DNA of 64,000 bases from positions 202,077,096 to 202,141,095 of the forward strand of contig CM065802.1 of NCBI GenBank assembly GCA_033398695.1, in the 5' to 3' direction. Below are positions 45,551-58,249 of the stretch, in pieces. The notes beneath the pieces are model-generated. The model did no database searches. It was not told the origin of the DNA and saw only the letters and a program-made list of their open reading frames with translations. This DNA is from Orobanche coerulescens. Lineage: Eukaryota > Streptophyta > Magnoliopsida > Lamiales > Orobanchaceae. A program made the position numbers and the translations under genes. Positions within the stretch are counted from its first letter, which is position 1. Each line of letters starts with the position of its first letter.

Positions 45551-46056
45551 TAGCTTACACTATGATGTATACTTAGCGCAAGCTAAAGAGGTTTGAATTA
45601 CGTACGCTAAGGAGGACCCCTAACATACGTAAGGCATTCTGGATAAGGTTCGGAAGATGGCCGACAGGTAGGCCCAGGCTGATTATTATCTGCTTTTAGC
45701 GCACGCTAATGCATATGGTTAGCGCACGCTAATATCAAATCGGTCCAAAGGGAAACTTGGCTTTGTCAGGTTACTTTCGGCGTGTGGACCCCAGGCATCT
45801 TTGGGGAAGGTGCAGATTGTTGAGTCAACGGAGAATAGCGCATGCTATTATTGGAGAATAGCACACGCTACTTAGCATTTCATTGTAGCAGGTCAACGCC
45901 TATTTGTGTACGCTATTGCATGGGCATTACGTACGTAAGCTGATGTACAAAGCAAGGCAGTAGCCTTTCTGGACCTCGATAGAGCACGCTATCAAGGAAG
46001 GATAGCACACGCTAAATACAAGTTTTAGCGCAAGCTAGTAATGTGCAGTATAAATA
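45551..46056 (+). promoter_or_regulatory. Element I promoter with phased 12-mer array
   Basis: Motifs, several degenerate, start at 45551, 45574, 45598, 45621, 45697, 45720, 45836, 45859, 45904, 45927, 45980, 46003 and 46026. Close steps are 23-24 bp; wider ones are 76, 116, 45 and 53 bp. TATAAATA follows 11 bases after the last motif. Confidence 0.72.
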
Positions 46057-46569
46057 TGGGCAGACGGGTGTTCAAGATGCATTTCACCCATTTTCTTCAC
46101 TCCAACCGATAGAGGCAATTCTTAGAGAGGAGTTTGAGGTTCCAAACACTTAAGTTGATCGTTCCTAACAATATTTGGAGCTTGGAAGTGATTGAGAACG
46201 GATTCAACCTTGGGATTCAATCTATTCCTTCAAAGAGGTAATCACTCTTCACCTTTGGATTCGTTTTGGATTGAATATTGATGTTCTTGAGTTGATGATT
46301 ATCATAGAAACAAGTTGATAAGCATGATTATGAGATTGATTACCGGATTATGATGATGTTGTTGTTGATATATGGATAATAATATGATTCTTGTGGTTTG
46401 AATTGTGTTGTTCGTCTTCTTGAGATAAGTTGGTTAATCATTCTCCTCATTTTCAAATATTGATGTTATTGTTGATGATTGCTCTATGTAATGATAGATT
46501 ATGGAAGTGTTATTATGGTTCTTGGTGTTACATGGAGTTTGGGTTGAGGAAGATGATGATATGATGATA

Positions 46570-46604
<35 letters not shown>

Positions 46605-46919
46605 GGAATTATGTTGTTTTGTTATGAACATGATTAGGGAATCATGGTGTTCTTGGTGTTCTTGATACATATCACATCATAGAAAAATATGAGATAAGAT
46701 ATGAATGGTTTCGGATATAAACATGGATTGGATGATTAGAACTAATATTATGTTGATTATAGTGGTCGATTTCGTATGTTCTTGATAGGGTATGGATCAT
46801 GATGATGAGACTGAATTCGGAAAGCAAGTGATTGATCTTGGAATATAATTTCCTTTACATTCGTATTCGTAATCATATTGTGCCGAGTGGTACTTGTAAT
46901 GCATGCAACTGCATGATTT

Positions 46920-47000
46920 TAGCGCACACTAGCCAATTGGATAACGCACGCTAACTGAAGTGACTTAGTGCACGCTACGGTATATGATTAACCTGCGCTA
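46920..47000 (+). promoter_or_regulatory. Secondary four-motif cluster in I
   Basis: Motifs start at 46920, 46942, 46966 and 46989 (steps 22, 24 and 23 bp). A similar cluster lies at 24155-24233 in G (22, 24 and 21 bp). Both are downstream of the donor site, so they would lie in transcribed sequence. Confidence 0.55.
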
Positions 47001-48921
47001 AGTGGACAGGCAGTGTAGTATATCGTGTTATGGTTATGAATTCGTGCTGGTTTGAGTTGGATTGTTCAGATTATGTTTAACCGAGGTATTGTAGAACCGT
47101 TGGGTTTGTTTATTGGTTATATCGGTTGTTGATTATTATCGAATATGTGTTGATCGATTATTGTAATAGCTTGAGATTATTGATCGGTGCTTAGAACCAT
47201 GCTTTGCGGTCGTGTTCGATGATGTTGATAGATTGCTTTGGTCGGGGCTGAAGAGCTCGTAGACGAAGGTAATGGAATTGGTAACGGCTTCATCGTTGTA
47301 TCGGTATCGAGGCAAGTTATTACTTGCACAATTTATAATATTTAATGAATGATTTAGATTTCATTCGTTTATAATTCGTATAGCAATGATTATAATTGTG
47401 AACACTTGGGATTTGGGATTGTACGTTGTTTTCAGATTTTGGGAATATAAATCATAATGTATATGATTTACTTTTGTTATTGGCATACTTGGGTATTGAG
47501 GATACATTGTTGTATAGACGAAGACATGAATTATCTACAATCCGTGACATTTTGGACCGTCAAATATTGAGGATAATGGTTGGTGATGCTTTAGACATCG
47601 AGATTGCTCTCGAAGGACTCGGGGCAAGTACTCTAATTATTTTTGTCATTTTGTGTCGATCATATTGTGATACATTGTGTATTGTTGTTGTCATGCATTC
47701 GTGTATTGTTGTTAATATGCATTTGTGCGTTGTTGTCGTATGTCCACCTCGTGGTGGTCCGACGGGATCATCTTGGGTATCTATGTTGTGTGCGCTGGAC
47801 AGGTATTTCCACCATGCATTGATCCGACAGGATCATAATGGGTATCATTAGCTGTGTGCGCTGGATCGTTGGATTACCATGTGTTGTTGTGCATATGTAT
47901 ATTTGGGTTATCCATCTCGTGTTCGTCTTTCAGGATCATCTTGGGATCTATGTTGTGTGCGCTGGATCATCGGATTTCCATAAGTATACCTTGTTGTTGT
48001 TATCATGGGTATATTGATGTGGTCATGTTAGTATGCATTTGTAGGTCTTGTGTTAGGACCATGTCTGTATGTTGTATTGATCTGATCACGGATTAGACTG
48101 ACGTGATTCATCGTGGCAGTACGTATCCTAAGGTATGTTCCGTATTTCCTTTTTGGTATTCATCTTTGGATGGACAATCGATTATCGTGTTGTTATTTCT
48201 TGACGTTATTCGTGTAACACCCCCGAGATATTCAAGGTATACTACAGTGCGGTGGACCCCTACATGGGACCTACAGGCTAGACACGAATTACCACAGGAA
48301 AAACACACATCATCCAGATAAAAATCAAATAACACGCCCGGTACAACTGGCGGAATAAGCAACACCGACAAACATAAATAACTTCAACGAATACAAACCA
48401 CAATACGAAGGGAAAAGACTAAGTACTCGCGAGTACAATCTATAAGTTTATAAAGTAGACAACAACCATATCGAAAGGAACACCGGAAATAAAAGGACTC
48501 AAATGCACATGTCAACGACCCTGGCCAGCATCCTCATACTGTCCCAACGCCCGCTCGTCCGACTGAACATAACCTGAAATCCATAACAAGAATTTCCCCA
48601 AAACGGGTCCCTAAAGGGGTTAGCAATTACGCTAGTACAAGTAATCAAGGCAAACCATTCGCTTGCACATTTCATAGTACATGCACCAATTCATTACGAA
48701 ATCAAAACCAGACATGTATTTTCCATAAACAAACAGTCAATAAACAATTTGCCTTGGGACCGGGGCTATACCACTGGTCTCAGTCGAGGCCTCTAAGGAC
48801 CCTCCCGAGATGGCTATCCAATCAAACTTGTGAATACAGGGCTATGCCATTAGATTCCCTTGAGGCCCCGTCGGACCCTCCCAAGGTGAGCAAAGCACAC
48901 GTAATCTACATTACCATTTTA

Positions 48922-49593
48922 TAGGGGTGGGCATGGGACGGGATGGGACAGGCCTGAGGTCATCCCACGTCCCGTCCCGTGTTATAACAAGCGGGACAGG
49001 ACGAGACGGGATTGGTGATTTCAAAATTTCATCCCGCGCGGGCCTTATCCCGGTTGGCACGGGACGGAACGGGACGGGACGGGTTTAGTCCCGCATAAAA
49101 AAGTTCAAAATATAAATTAGAAAAAATTAAGAAAATCTATAATTTTATACATCTAAATTCGGGAAAAATATCCAACAAACTAATTTAATAGCCTAAATTA
49201 AACTTTTAAAATAACAATCATTAACATTGAAACAACATATCTATTTGTTTTTGAAAAAATATCAGTTACTAACTTTATATCGGTTAATTAGGTTTGTGTA
49301 TAATTATAAAATATAGATAGTAAAAAATAAAAATAGTTTATTATTAAAAATTAATTACAAAAGGGTTACAAATAATAAAAATATAAGGTTTTAAAAAGGG
49401 TTAAAAACTTAGCAGGACGGGACGGGCCTTACGGGCCTCAGATTTTTTGTCCCGTGTCCCGTCCCGTAGTTACTCTAATGGGACGGGACGGTACGGGCCT
49501 AGTGTTTTTAATTTTGGATCCCGTCCCATCCCGGGTAATTTTGAGACGGGACCGGGACGGGATCGGGATTTTGATTTTTTATGCCCACCCCTA
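48922..49593. mobile_element. hAT-type MITE M (672 bp), 8-bp TSD CCATTTTA
   Basis: The ends are TAGGGGTGGGCAT and ATGCCCACCCCTA, a perfect 13-bp terminal inverted repeat. CCATTTTA flanks both sides (48914-48921 and 49594-49601). The 8-bp TSD and the T/CAGGG-type end place it in the hAT superfamily. Its subterminal regions are rich in GGGACGGG and its complement; the centre is AT-rich. It has no transposase and would depend on an autonomous hAT. D's LTRs lack it, so it inserted after the D/E split. Confidence 0.95.
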
Positions 49594-50177
49594 CCATTTT
49601 ATGTTAAGGATAAAGGTTTCCAAAAATACTTGCCTTGAGTAATTGACGACGACATGAACGGAAGGAATCAAACACGATCGCTAGGAACCGACGAAACCGA
49701 ACCTAACGATTCGAAGATTATAATCACAACCACTTCTAAACGATTACGGAAATGGAATATACCCGAAAACCCGCCTACGATTCATGTGTATTCGTACAAA
49801 AACAACAATGAGGGCAGATCGCAACCAAACCCTCTTGATTATGCAAAAACCACGAAATACACCATGAATTCGTAGGGAAAACAAGAATACCAACAAGATT
49901 AATCATATTCATCATGGATTAATCAAAAATACGGAATGAGTCGGATAAAAACTCAAAACCCCCAAATTTCCCGAAAAAAATAGGGTTTTAGGATATTACC
50001 TTGGATTATGATGAAGGATTCAAGTAGAAGTCGATAATATACAACAAGAACTCGAGGTGGATGATCTCTCCAAGAATGAAGATGCCAAAAATCGCCCAAA
50101 AGTCGCCCCTAAATCACCCAAAATGAGAGGAAGAAAAGAGAGGAGAGGAAATGAAACCCTGTCCCAAAATTCTGCTG

Positions 50178-50367
50178 AAATATAGCCTGACTGACCCGCG
50201 TGCTGCTACGCAGGTTTAGTGTTCTGTGGCCCGCGGCTGAAAATGGAGAGCAGGTTTTTGATCTGTGTCGCGGCCTGAACTGTTGTGTGCCGCGGCACGC
50301 AGTACAGCCGTCCCAGGCACCATCATATCCAAGGTTGTGCCGCGGCGCACAATCCCCTGTGCCGCGG
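50178..50367 (-). promoter_or_regulatory. Element E LTR promoter with phased CCGCGG array
   Basis: CCGCGG or variants start at 50231, 50268, 50290, 50340 and 50362, giving steps of 37, 22, 50 and 22 bp, the same as in D's 5' LTR. GTAC at 50302 is 12 bp after the motif at 50290. Confidence 0.7.
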
Positions 50368-50889
50368 CACACACTATTTGAGCCCAAAATTGATGAAAAA
50401 CGACCCCCAAACATGATATAATCGATCGACGCATAGTCCCAACCATTCAACGGCCTAAACGGACTATCACGAACCCTTGTATGGTGACTTCACGTCAAAC
50501 ACGATTGGTCCCAACACGACGGTAACATCAAATGATCCTAAAAGAGAACAAACATAATGGAAACCCAAAACTTTGGAATATTACAGAATGACCCAACACG
50601 ATACTCGATCGAAATATCAATAAGGTTCACAACATCTATAATAACATGAATTGGATTTGCGGGAACCCAAAAACGGCGGTTCTAAACAATGATTACGAGA
50701 ATTAAACCCAACGGCGACAAAAGTGACATCCAACCCGTAATTGAGGAAAACAAATTTGAAACAAGCTCGGATGATGAAAAGTCTAGTATTACATATTCTC
50801 AAAATATTCATACGGTTACAAACGAGTCACTAAGAACGAAGATACACTAAAATTAAAATACCGGAAAAAGGGAAAACGCGGATATTATA

Positions 50890-50905
50890 TTCTCCCCCTC
50901 TAAAA
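50890..50905 (-). other. Element E polypurine tract
   Basis: In sense TTAGAGGGGGAGAA directly precedes the LTR start TATAATATCC. Confidence 0.85.
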
Positions 50906-50924
50906 ACAAGTTTTGTCCCGAAAC

Positions 50925-51610
50925 TTAAGAAACAAACAACTCGGGATACCTAGCACGCATGCTATCCTCAGTTTCCCAGGTTGCCTCCTCGACACCATGT
51001 CTCGACCACTGCACTTTGACTAAAGGGATGGTCTTATGTCTTAGTCGCTTCTCACGGTGCTCCAAAATCTTCAAGGGACGCTCCTCGAAAGTAATATCCT
51101 CAGCGATATCGACCTCACCATAGTCGATAACGTGACTAATATCCGGACATATTTCCTCAGTTGGGAAACATGAAAAACGCTATGAACATGGATCAAAGCC
51201 GGGGGCAACACCAATCGGCAAGTCAACTTGCCGACTCTCTCGAGAATCTCAAAGGGCCCAATAAATCTCGGACTCAACTTCCCTTTCTCCCCGAAGCGGA
51301 AAACTCCCCTCGTCGGCGACACCTTCAGCAAAACATGGTCTACCACCTCGAATTCCAAAGGTCGACGACGGACGTCGGCATATGACTTTTGTCGGCTCTG
51401 GGCAGTTAACATTCTCTTCCGAATCAATTCTACCTTCCGTCTCGTCTCTAAAGCGGTATCCGGTTCGGTCCCGACCAAATCAAACAACTCATTCCAACAA
51501 AACGGTGATCGACAACGCCGCCCATAAAGCGCCTCATACGATGCCATTCGAATCGACGCGTGCCAACTATTGTTGTACGTGAACTCGATCAATGGCAATT
51601 GCTCCCCCCA
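50925..51610 (-). pseudogene. Element E integrase C-terminus and chromodomain (frameshift)
   Basis: The part 51071-51598 continues the integrase core after F: PLIEFTYNNSWHASIRMASY, then YEALYGRRCRSPFCW, AQSRQKSYADVRRRPLEFEV and PRFIGPFEILERVGKL. A one-base loss near 51141 shifts the frame. The other frame then gives DITFEERPLKILEHREKRL and the chromodomain VQWSRHGVEEATWETED, ending in a stop at 50925-50927. In the family, this domain tethers the integrase to chromatin. Confidence 0.9.
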
Positions 51611-51694
51611 GTCACTGTAACACCCCCAAATCCTATTGGGTTATTACAGTGTCGTGGACCCCACACCAGGATATCCACCAGGCAAACATGACTA

Positions 51695-53049
51695 AAATAC
51701 ATCAAATAATCCAACAAGGGAGATCACAGTCCCTACTATGATATCCGACACAATATTCCGATAAGGAATTTCAACGACAATGATGGGCCTACATGGCCAA
51801 AACTGAACATACAACAACATCCATGAGCCTTGCTACGGTAATAAAAATGACAACAACTGAAAAAACTGGAGTACTCCAAACTGTCTGACCGACATGAACA
51901 TCTCGGACAAGTATCGCCCGAATGCCTCGTCGCCATCGTCATGCCCCTGTGTCTCAACTCTCTCCTCGCAAGCACCTAAAACATGAAAACATGTTCTGCC
52001 CCCACGGGGCCAGTCATCCAGATAATGAACATCAAATACATGTATAACATGATATGCATCCAAAGGCAGAATGAAACGGTACAATAATAATAATGATACG
52101 AGATGCTCACAAACCAAGGTAAGAACCGAGCATTCGTGAAATACTATGCCCACGGCATATGAACAATATCTTCTCAACAGATTATGACAAAGGTGCCCAA
52201 TAGCGAACCATAAGTATAGAACATCACAATGAATTACACGAAGATGAACCAAACCACAATTGAATTAAATATGAATAACAATGCCCGAAGGCTCCAACGA
52301 AAATACCAAGACATCACAAAGGCCTGAAAGTCACTTAGCGGAAGCTGTCAATCAACACAATGGCCCGAAGCCAAATACATCAAATTATCCAACAAGGGAG
52401 ATCACAGTCCCTATTATGATATCCGACACAATATTCCGATAAGGAATTTAAACGACAATGATGGGCCTACATGGCCAAAAATGAACATACAACAACATCC
52501 ACGAGCATTGCTCGGGTAATACAAAATTACAACAACTCACAAAACTGGAGTACTCCAAACTACCTGACCAACATGAACATCTCAGACTAGTATCGCTCGA
52601 ATGCCTCGTCGCCATCTTCATGCCCCTGTGTCTCAACTCTCTCCTCGCAAGCACCTAAAACATGAAAACATGTTCCGCCCCCACGGGGTCAGTCATCCAG
52701 ATAATGAACATCAAATACATGTATAACATGATATGCATCCAAAGGCAGAATGAAACGGTACCATAATAATAATGATACGAGATGCTCACAAACCAAGGTA
52801 AGAACCGAGCATTCGTGAAATACTATGCCCACGGCATATGAACAACCTTCTCAACAGATTATGACGAAGGTGCCCAACGGCAAACCATAAGTATAGAACA
52901 GCATAATGAATTACAAGAAGATGAACCAAACCAGAATTAAATTAAATATGAATCACAATGTCCGAAGGCTGCACCGAAAATACCAAGACATCACAAAGGC
53001 CTGAAAGTCACTCAGCGGAAGCTTTCAATCAACACAATGGCCCGAAGCC
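51695..53049. repeat. 678-bp tandem duplication inside F 3' LTR
   Basis: 51695-52372 and 52373-53049 are near-identical. Both start with AATACATCAAAT.ATCCAAC and end in CAATGGCCCGAAGCC. The 5' LTR has a single copy, so the duplication arose after insertion or during the last reverse transcription. Confidence 0.88.
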
Positions 53050-53122
53050 AAAACAGCCCGAAGCTGTATCAATGAGGGACGAAGCCACGGCACGAAGCCG
53101 TATCACAATAAGACTATCCAAT

Positions 53123-53535
53123 GGCCATGACCTACTGAACTGTTGGTGTTGGGAAACCAACCGCAAAGGTTCAAGCCCCAAACTTACCCATAATGAGATC
53201 ACCCAGTGACCGTGACCTACTGAATTACAGGTGCTGGGAAACCAACCGCGGAGGTTCAAGCCCCGGACTTACCCATAATGAGATCATTAACATGACCGTG
53301 ACCTACTGAACTGTAGGTGTTGGGAAACCAACCGCGAAGGTTCAAGCCCCAAGCTTACCTATAATGAGATCATTAACATGACCGTGACCTACTGAACTGT
53401 AGGTGTTAGGAAACCAACCGCAAAGGTTCAAACCCCAAGCTTACCTATAATGAGATCATTAACATGACCGTGACCTACTGAATTGTAGGTGTTGGGAAAC
53501 CAACCGCGAAGGTTCGAGCCCCAAGCTTACCCATC
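53123..53535. repeat. 86-bp tandem repeat, five units, F 3' LTR
   Basis: Units start at 53123, 53208, 53294, 53380 and 53466. Each has ACCTAC-TGAACT-GTAGGT, an inverted repeat, or a variant of it. The 5' LTR has four units (from 59079). Confidence 0.88.
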
Positions 53536-53624
53536 GAGCACTAGACGAGACTACCCTCCAAAACACAATTAATCACAAACAGCAATGATCCCAAGATTAC
53601 CGAATTCACAAGAATATAGAGTGC

Positions 53625-53790
53625 TGCCTTGAGTCAGCCAACCGATAACAATGATACAACGAATGATTCAATACCTCGATTACCTTAGAATGGCCAATCG
53701 ATAACAATGATATGACGAACGATTCAATACTTCGATTGCCTTAGAACGGCCAATCGATAAAAATGATATAACGATTGCCTCGACACCTTT
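53625..53790. repeat. 56-bp tandem repeat, three units, F 3' LTR
   Basis: CGATAACAATGATA recurs at 53643, 53699 and 53755 with CCTTAGAA.GGCCAAT. The 5' LTR has about six such units (59490-59870). Confidence 0.85.
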
Positions 53791-54872
53791 AATCGGTTAC
53801 CAACTACGGAAACGAATGCGCTAATACCTTTAATCAGCCAAAACAACATCAATGACAAAACACCAACATGAATAACAATGACTACAACAATGTCTTAAAT
53901 CGACATTCATATTAACAAAAACAATCGATACATCGATACCGAGAACTGGCTATAGACAATGACATTAACAACAAGTATCCCAATGCCTTGAATCGGCCAT
54001 TAATGAACAACAATAATCATTTGGCATAATTGCCGAAGAGTATCGTATCAAATGATCCCTTGATATCAATGAACTCATGAAGAGACTACGTCTCGGAATG
54101 ATACAACACATTCATACACATATATGATAACATTAATCTCATTGACTAGTACAAGTATAAAACTTGACTCAAACCGAAGGCGAGAAAGTCCTTCCACGAT
54201 CAACGTCCTTTGAGGAATTATCGGCCGCTCGAACAACCTTGAATAACACAAGTACCAACAATTTGCTTAATATACGAATCAAGCATGATCACAACCAACT
54301 CAAAAGTGGATACAACATTACCCAAAGTCGTTAGGGCAATCTAACAGACATGTTGTAAACAATCTTCCATTGTTTACAACCAAACCCAAATATATCGAAA
54401 ACCAATCTCCAAATGGGTGATTCAATCCAACAAAACATCATTAATACCATCAATAATCCAATAGGAATACTCCAGTCGAGATTACGAGAACATCTAGTCG
54501 AAACCCCCAAAATTCCAAAGTCAACACTCAAGGTGTTATCGAACAATTCCCCAAATATTCATAAATCCCGAAAATTACATCAATGAATCTGTAAGAATAC
54601 AAGTATCCAAGGTAGATGATCCATATACAATATATTCCAACATGATAGCAAGCTAAATTGAAGAGATCGGGAAGAAAACCCTCAAATCCCGAAATTCAAG
54701 GTTAAGTGAAAAGTTACCTTGATTTGGAGTGATGGAGCGGATTAAATTATGATTAATCTAAACTAGGAGCTAGAAGATGATGGATTGCAGCTCGAAAAGA
54801 TCTTCGTGAATCGTCCAAAATCGTCCAGAATGGTTGAGAAATGAAGAAATGACGAAATAAAGAGTGAAGTGT

Positions 54873-55323
54873 CCTATTTATACAAAATCTAGCTTAGCGC
54901 GCGCTAGCTCCTGTGATTAGCGTGCGTTAGCGGGTTCACCGGGTAGTCCAGTACCCACTACCTTCATCGTTAGCGTGCGCTATGAACTTGGTAGTGTGCG
55001 CTAATGCCTCCTCTTAGCGTACGTTAACCTTGTGTTAGCGTGCGCTACCTGATAGTTGGTGACCAAAATATTGGAGTCCAGAACCTACTGTCCTCTGCCC
55101 TGCTCGCCTTAGCGTGCGCTACTCTGATGCCTTAGCGTGCATTACCAGTATAGTTAGCGTACGCTACTTACCACTCGTAGCGTGCGCTACGAATTTCCCA
55201 AATCAGCCTTGTACCTTCTGGCCTGTCTGCCTCACTTGCGCTAGCGTGCGCTAATACTGAGCTATAACGTGCTCCACCTGTACTCAATTAGCGTGCGCTA
55301 ACAAGAGTACGTAGCGTGCGCTA
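54873..55323 (-). promoter_or_regulatory. Element F 3' LTR promoter with phased 12-mer array
   Basis: Motifs start at 54895, 54918, 54971, 54992, 55015, 55036, 55110, 55133, 55155, 55178, 55242, 55265, 55289 and 55312. The steps are 23, 53, 21, 23, 21, 74, 23, 22, 23, 64, 23, 24 and 23 bp. The first half is the same spacing as in C. The TATA box lies 11 bp from the nearest motif. Confidence 0.75.
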
Positions 55324-55540
55324 CCTCACACATAGACTATCAAAAATGATGGTGATGACAATGATCTCGTCTCGATCTTAAACAGTGATGAATGACGAAT
55401 AACAACTGATACACGATTCCAAAGTACGCCGAACAGTGACAATTGAATGAATATGAATGATGAATAATTATTACTGAGTGAAAAAAATTCTGAGTGAAAA
55501 TTACTGAATGATAATGATGAATTCACAACCGGGTATTACA

Positions 55541-55558
55541 TACCCCCCCTAAAAAGAG
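55541..55558 (-). other. Element F polypurine tract
   Basis: In sense CTCTTTTTAGGGGGGGTA directly abuts TGTAATACCC. Confidence 0.85.
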
Positions 55559-56277
55559 TTTCGTCCCCGAAACTAAGGGTAAACGACTCAGGATAGGAAC
55601 TATCCATCATGATCTGAAAACAATAATGCACATATAGTCCTCGGGACCATATCAATCGCACGCCCAAGTCCCCAAGACTTGACGTCTCGAATCACAATGA
55701 ACGATTACCCATACTATCACGAAACCTCGGGTACAACACAAAAGGGAAGAAAATCACATCAAAAGACCCAAATCTCAAGATTCTCAATTACTATAATTAT
55801 AAGATAAGTCAACAACAAATGGTTCACAACCACAATACTACAATACATATTGAGTTAAACATTAATCCGAAAAATAAAGAAAGGAAAATTATAAACCAAT
55901 GCTACATCTCAAATGTACCCAACCTCGATATCCTCCAGATCATCGATCCCATCGATCTCTTCGATTCAAGGAAAACCCAAGTCAAAACTCACCGCTTAAT
56001 ATGATCCTGGAAGGTCACAAGAACGAGAGTGACTATGATGAATGATAAATGACTAGAAATCCGACAAGGATCAAGAATGACTCATCAAGGTGAAATAATA
56101 ATGCAATGAGTGATAGCTCAAATGAAGTGACTGGAACCGTTGTTCCTCGTGAATTGAATGATTAGTTTGATAATTACAAGTCTCAACATGATTGATATAT
56201 GATGAATGAATTATATGAATGAATGGACGACAACGAAATGAATGATTACCCTATTACCGAGCAAGAATTAACTTGTT
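55559..56277 (-). other. Element F noncoding sequence between gag and PPT
   Basis: This is AT-rich sequence with no protease or pol similarity. TTTCGGGGACGAAACTC, the stretch that usually follows chromovirus pol, is kept next to the PPT (about 55556-55575). This points to origin from a full chromovirus by loss of pol. Confidence 0.7.
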
Positions 56278-57525
56278 TCAAAACTGGTGAAGAATGTCCT
56301 TACCTGTGGCTCTCGAAGCCTGATAGGACCCGTTGGTTGATGTACAGGCTGGAGTAACAAAATATCTCGAGGTTTGCGAGCTCTCTCGAGATCTACTGGC
56401 ACTAGAACTCCTGCAATATTTTCGTAGGTGTCCCGGCGTCCCACACAGAAAACAAACAACGGACTGCATCGAGCACGGGCTACTAAGATGTCCTACTGTA
56501 TCACAGTTAAAGCAAACAACAGTCGAACTCATCGTCTGAGATGAAGATGCTTTCTCAGCATGAAGATGACTAGAAAATGGCCTCTTATGCGTCGGAACCC
56601 GATGTCCCTCAGAACGGACCGGCATCCTAGTCCTCCCACCAGAAGAAGCTGAAAGGTGCTTCTGAGTAAGATCCCTGATCAAAAGCTCTGGTCCAAGAGC
56701 CTTCTCGATGAACTCACTAATCGAATTACAATTGTGATTGAACAACTACATCCTCAACTGCGGATTTAGTCTCTTGCTAAAATACTTGATCTTATCCGTC
56801 TCAGTATGGATAACAGACGAAGCAAACTGAAGTAGTCCCTGAAACTTCTCAGCAATGATAATAACACCCTCGTCCTCGACGGATTCGGGGTTTAGGACCT
56901 CTGATAACTTGGCTCCACGAAGTGGAGCCGGATAATACCTCTCTATCATGAGAGTCTTGAACTCGTTGTAAACATAATCACGATTGGTAGGTTTGATAGA
57001 AAGCCACCAAGAATAAGCACCCTTACTCAAGTAGTAAGCCGTTACTGCCACCTTACTCCCTTCCAGAAACTGAACCATGTTGAAGAGTTTATCAAAATGC
57101 TCAATCCAATGAACAATATCAGCTGGTTCTCATGAACCCTCAAAAGTAAGCGGCCTCTGACGAGAGATATCGCCAACAATCTGACTCACTCCTCCAGTCT
57201 GTCCATGAGACGGCACATAGAATCCCTGTTGCAGTGGACCACAAACCATCGAGGTCTGCATGGTCTCCACTATCCTCATCATCTGAGTCATCTGGGCCAT
57301 CATGCCCTGCATAAATATGAATGGATCAACCCGGACACCTTCCAATTGAGTTGCATCTCGGGTACGACTCCCTGATAGTGAATGATTATCTGTCGGTGAA
57401 TGAGTAGCATTGCTCTCTGATGGACTAATGTTATCTCTCGCATTCGCGCGGGTATTCACACGAGATCCCAAGTTTCGGCCCGTACCGCGGCCTCTTCCCC
57501 TGCGTCCTGTGATAGCTCTATCCAT
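56278..57525 (-). pseudogene. Element F gag, one frame with two stops
   Basis: A single frame of about 415 codons starts at the ATG at 57525 with MDRAITGRRGRGRGTGR, a basic Gly/Arg start. It continues through a Met/Gln-rich stretch and the Retrotrans_gag core (VAVTAYYLSKGAYSWWLSI and FKTLMIERYYPAPLRGAKL). It ends with two CCHC knuckles, CFNCDTVGHLSSPC and CFLCGTPGHLRKYC. Stops are TGA at 57130-57132 and TAG at 56746-56748; no frameshift is seen. A CTTTCTTACTTTAG|T acceptor-like sequence lies directly before the ATG. Gag would form the particle and bind the element RNA. Confidence 0.9.
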
Positions 57526-58249
57526 ACTAAAGTAAGAAAGTCACATGATAATTATATATCCCGCATGAAGATCGCATTATGATTTCGTTACGGAATGATA
57601 ATAATGAGCATACACGCTCTAACACAATGAACCCATTAATAATGTAATAAAATGATCGTCAACATGACGTCGGAATATGATAAGATCGCATGAAAAAGAT
57701 CAAGTGAGGTGACATGATTATCTGATGAAATTCCTGAAATGATTATCTTGAACAAGTTAACAAGATTAATAATTCGATTCACAAGATCGACAATTGGGCA
57801 ATGAGATTGACTGGGTGATTATTGAATTAACATGATCGACAGATCTAATAATGATGATTAAGGATTGTTGACCGGTGAATGGGTTGATCCTTATCGCTTA
57901 CACAGATCACATGTGTTCCAAAACAATTAGTCATGAATCAATCGTAACACTAATGTCACATATAGGTTTCAACAAATCATGTATAATCAATGACATAATG
58001 AATGTATGAACATAAAGAGAATCGAGTCCTCACACAGGTCATATGAAGCTTCGAGGTCTTGCGATACTAGTCTTCACTGACGACGACTCGATGAATGAAT
58101 GACTCGTGAGTCGTACAAATATCACGACTCACAAAACCCGACTGTCTAGATTGTCATAACCTGACAGTCCCACTACTACCGCATCGGTAGAGCAACATAA
58201 CTCACATATTAGGGTATCTCACAACCCAACGCTCTCTGATACCATCTTC
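57526..58249 (-). other. Element F leader and primer binding site
   Basis: About 700 bp of AT-rich noncoding leader end at 58233-58244, which reads TGGTATCAGAGA in sense (11 of 12 iMet PBS bases). The acceptor-like TTTAG lies at the gag end. Confidence 0.8.

Larger units (their letters stand above)
45263..48212 (+). mobile_element. Element I: start of a plus-strand LTR, cut by E
   Basis: It begins TGTAATATCC and belongs to the same broad family as solo LTR S. It has a U3 array, TATAAATA (46049-46056) and a donor AAGAG|GTAATC (46237/46238). A TG/TA microsatellite (about 46570-46604) and a second four-motif cluster (46920-47000) follow. Degenerate repeats with GGTCCGACGGGATCATCTTGG lie at about 47750-47980. 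No LTR end is reached before element E starts at 48213. Confidence 0.75.
48213..50889 (-). repeat. Element E 3' LTR, containing a hAT MITE
   Basis: It runs TGTAACACCCCC to GGATATTATA (a change from the usual TACA). In sense it has the CCGCGG array, a TATA box GGCTATATTTC (about 50178-50187) and a donor CAAG|GTAATA (49999/50000). A two-copy repeat with GGGCTAT.CCA and GACCCTCCC (about 48755-48890) and a stem-loop pair (48594-48642) follow. Confidence 0.9.
51616..55540 (-). repeat. Element F 3' LTR (3925 bp)
   Basis: It runs TGTAACACCCCC to GGGTATTACA. It is about 535 bp longer than the 5' LTR because of an internal 678-bp tandem duplication, partly offset by fewer 56-bp repeats. In sense it has a U3 array, a TATA box GTATAAATAGG (54873-54883), a donor CAAG|GTAACT (54717/54718), the 56-bp and 86-bp tandem repeats and a CCCC-GTG-GGGG hairpin. 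Confidence 0.92.

Noticed and set aside
46570..46604. TG/TA run as a regulatory element
   Set aside because: It is an ordinary microsatellite.
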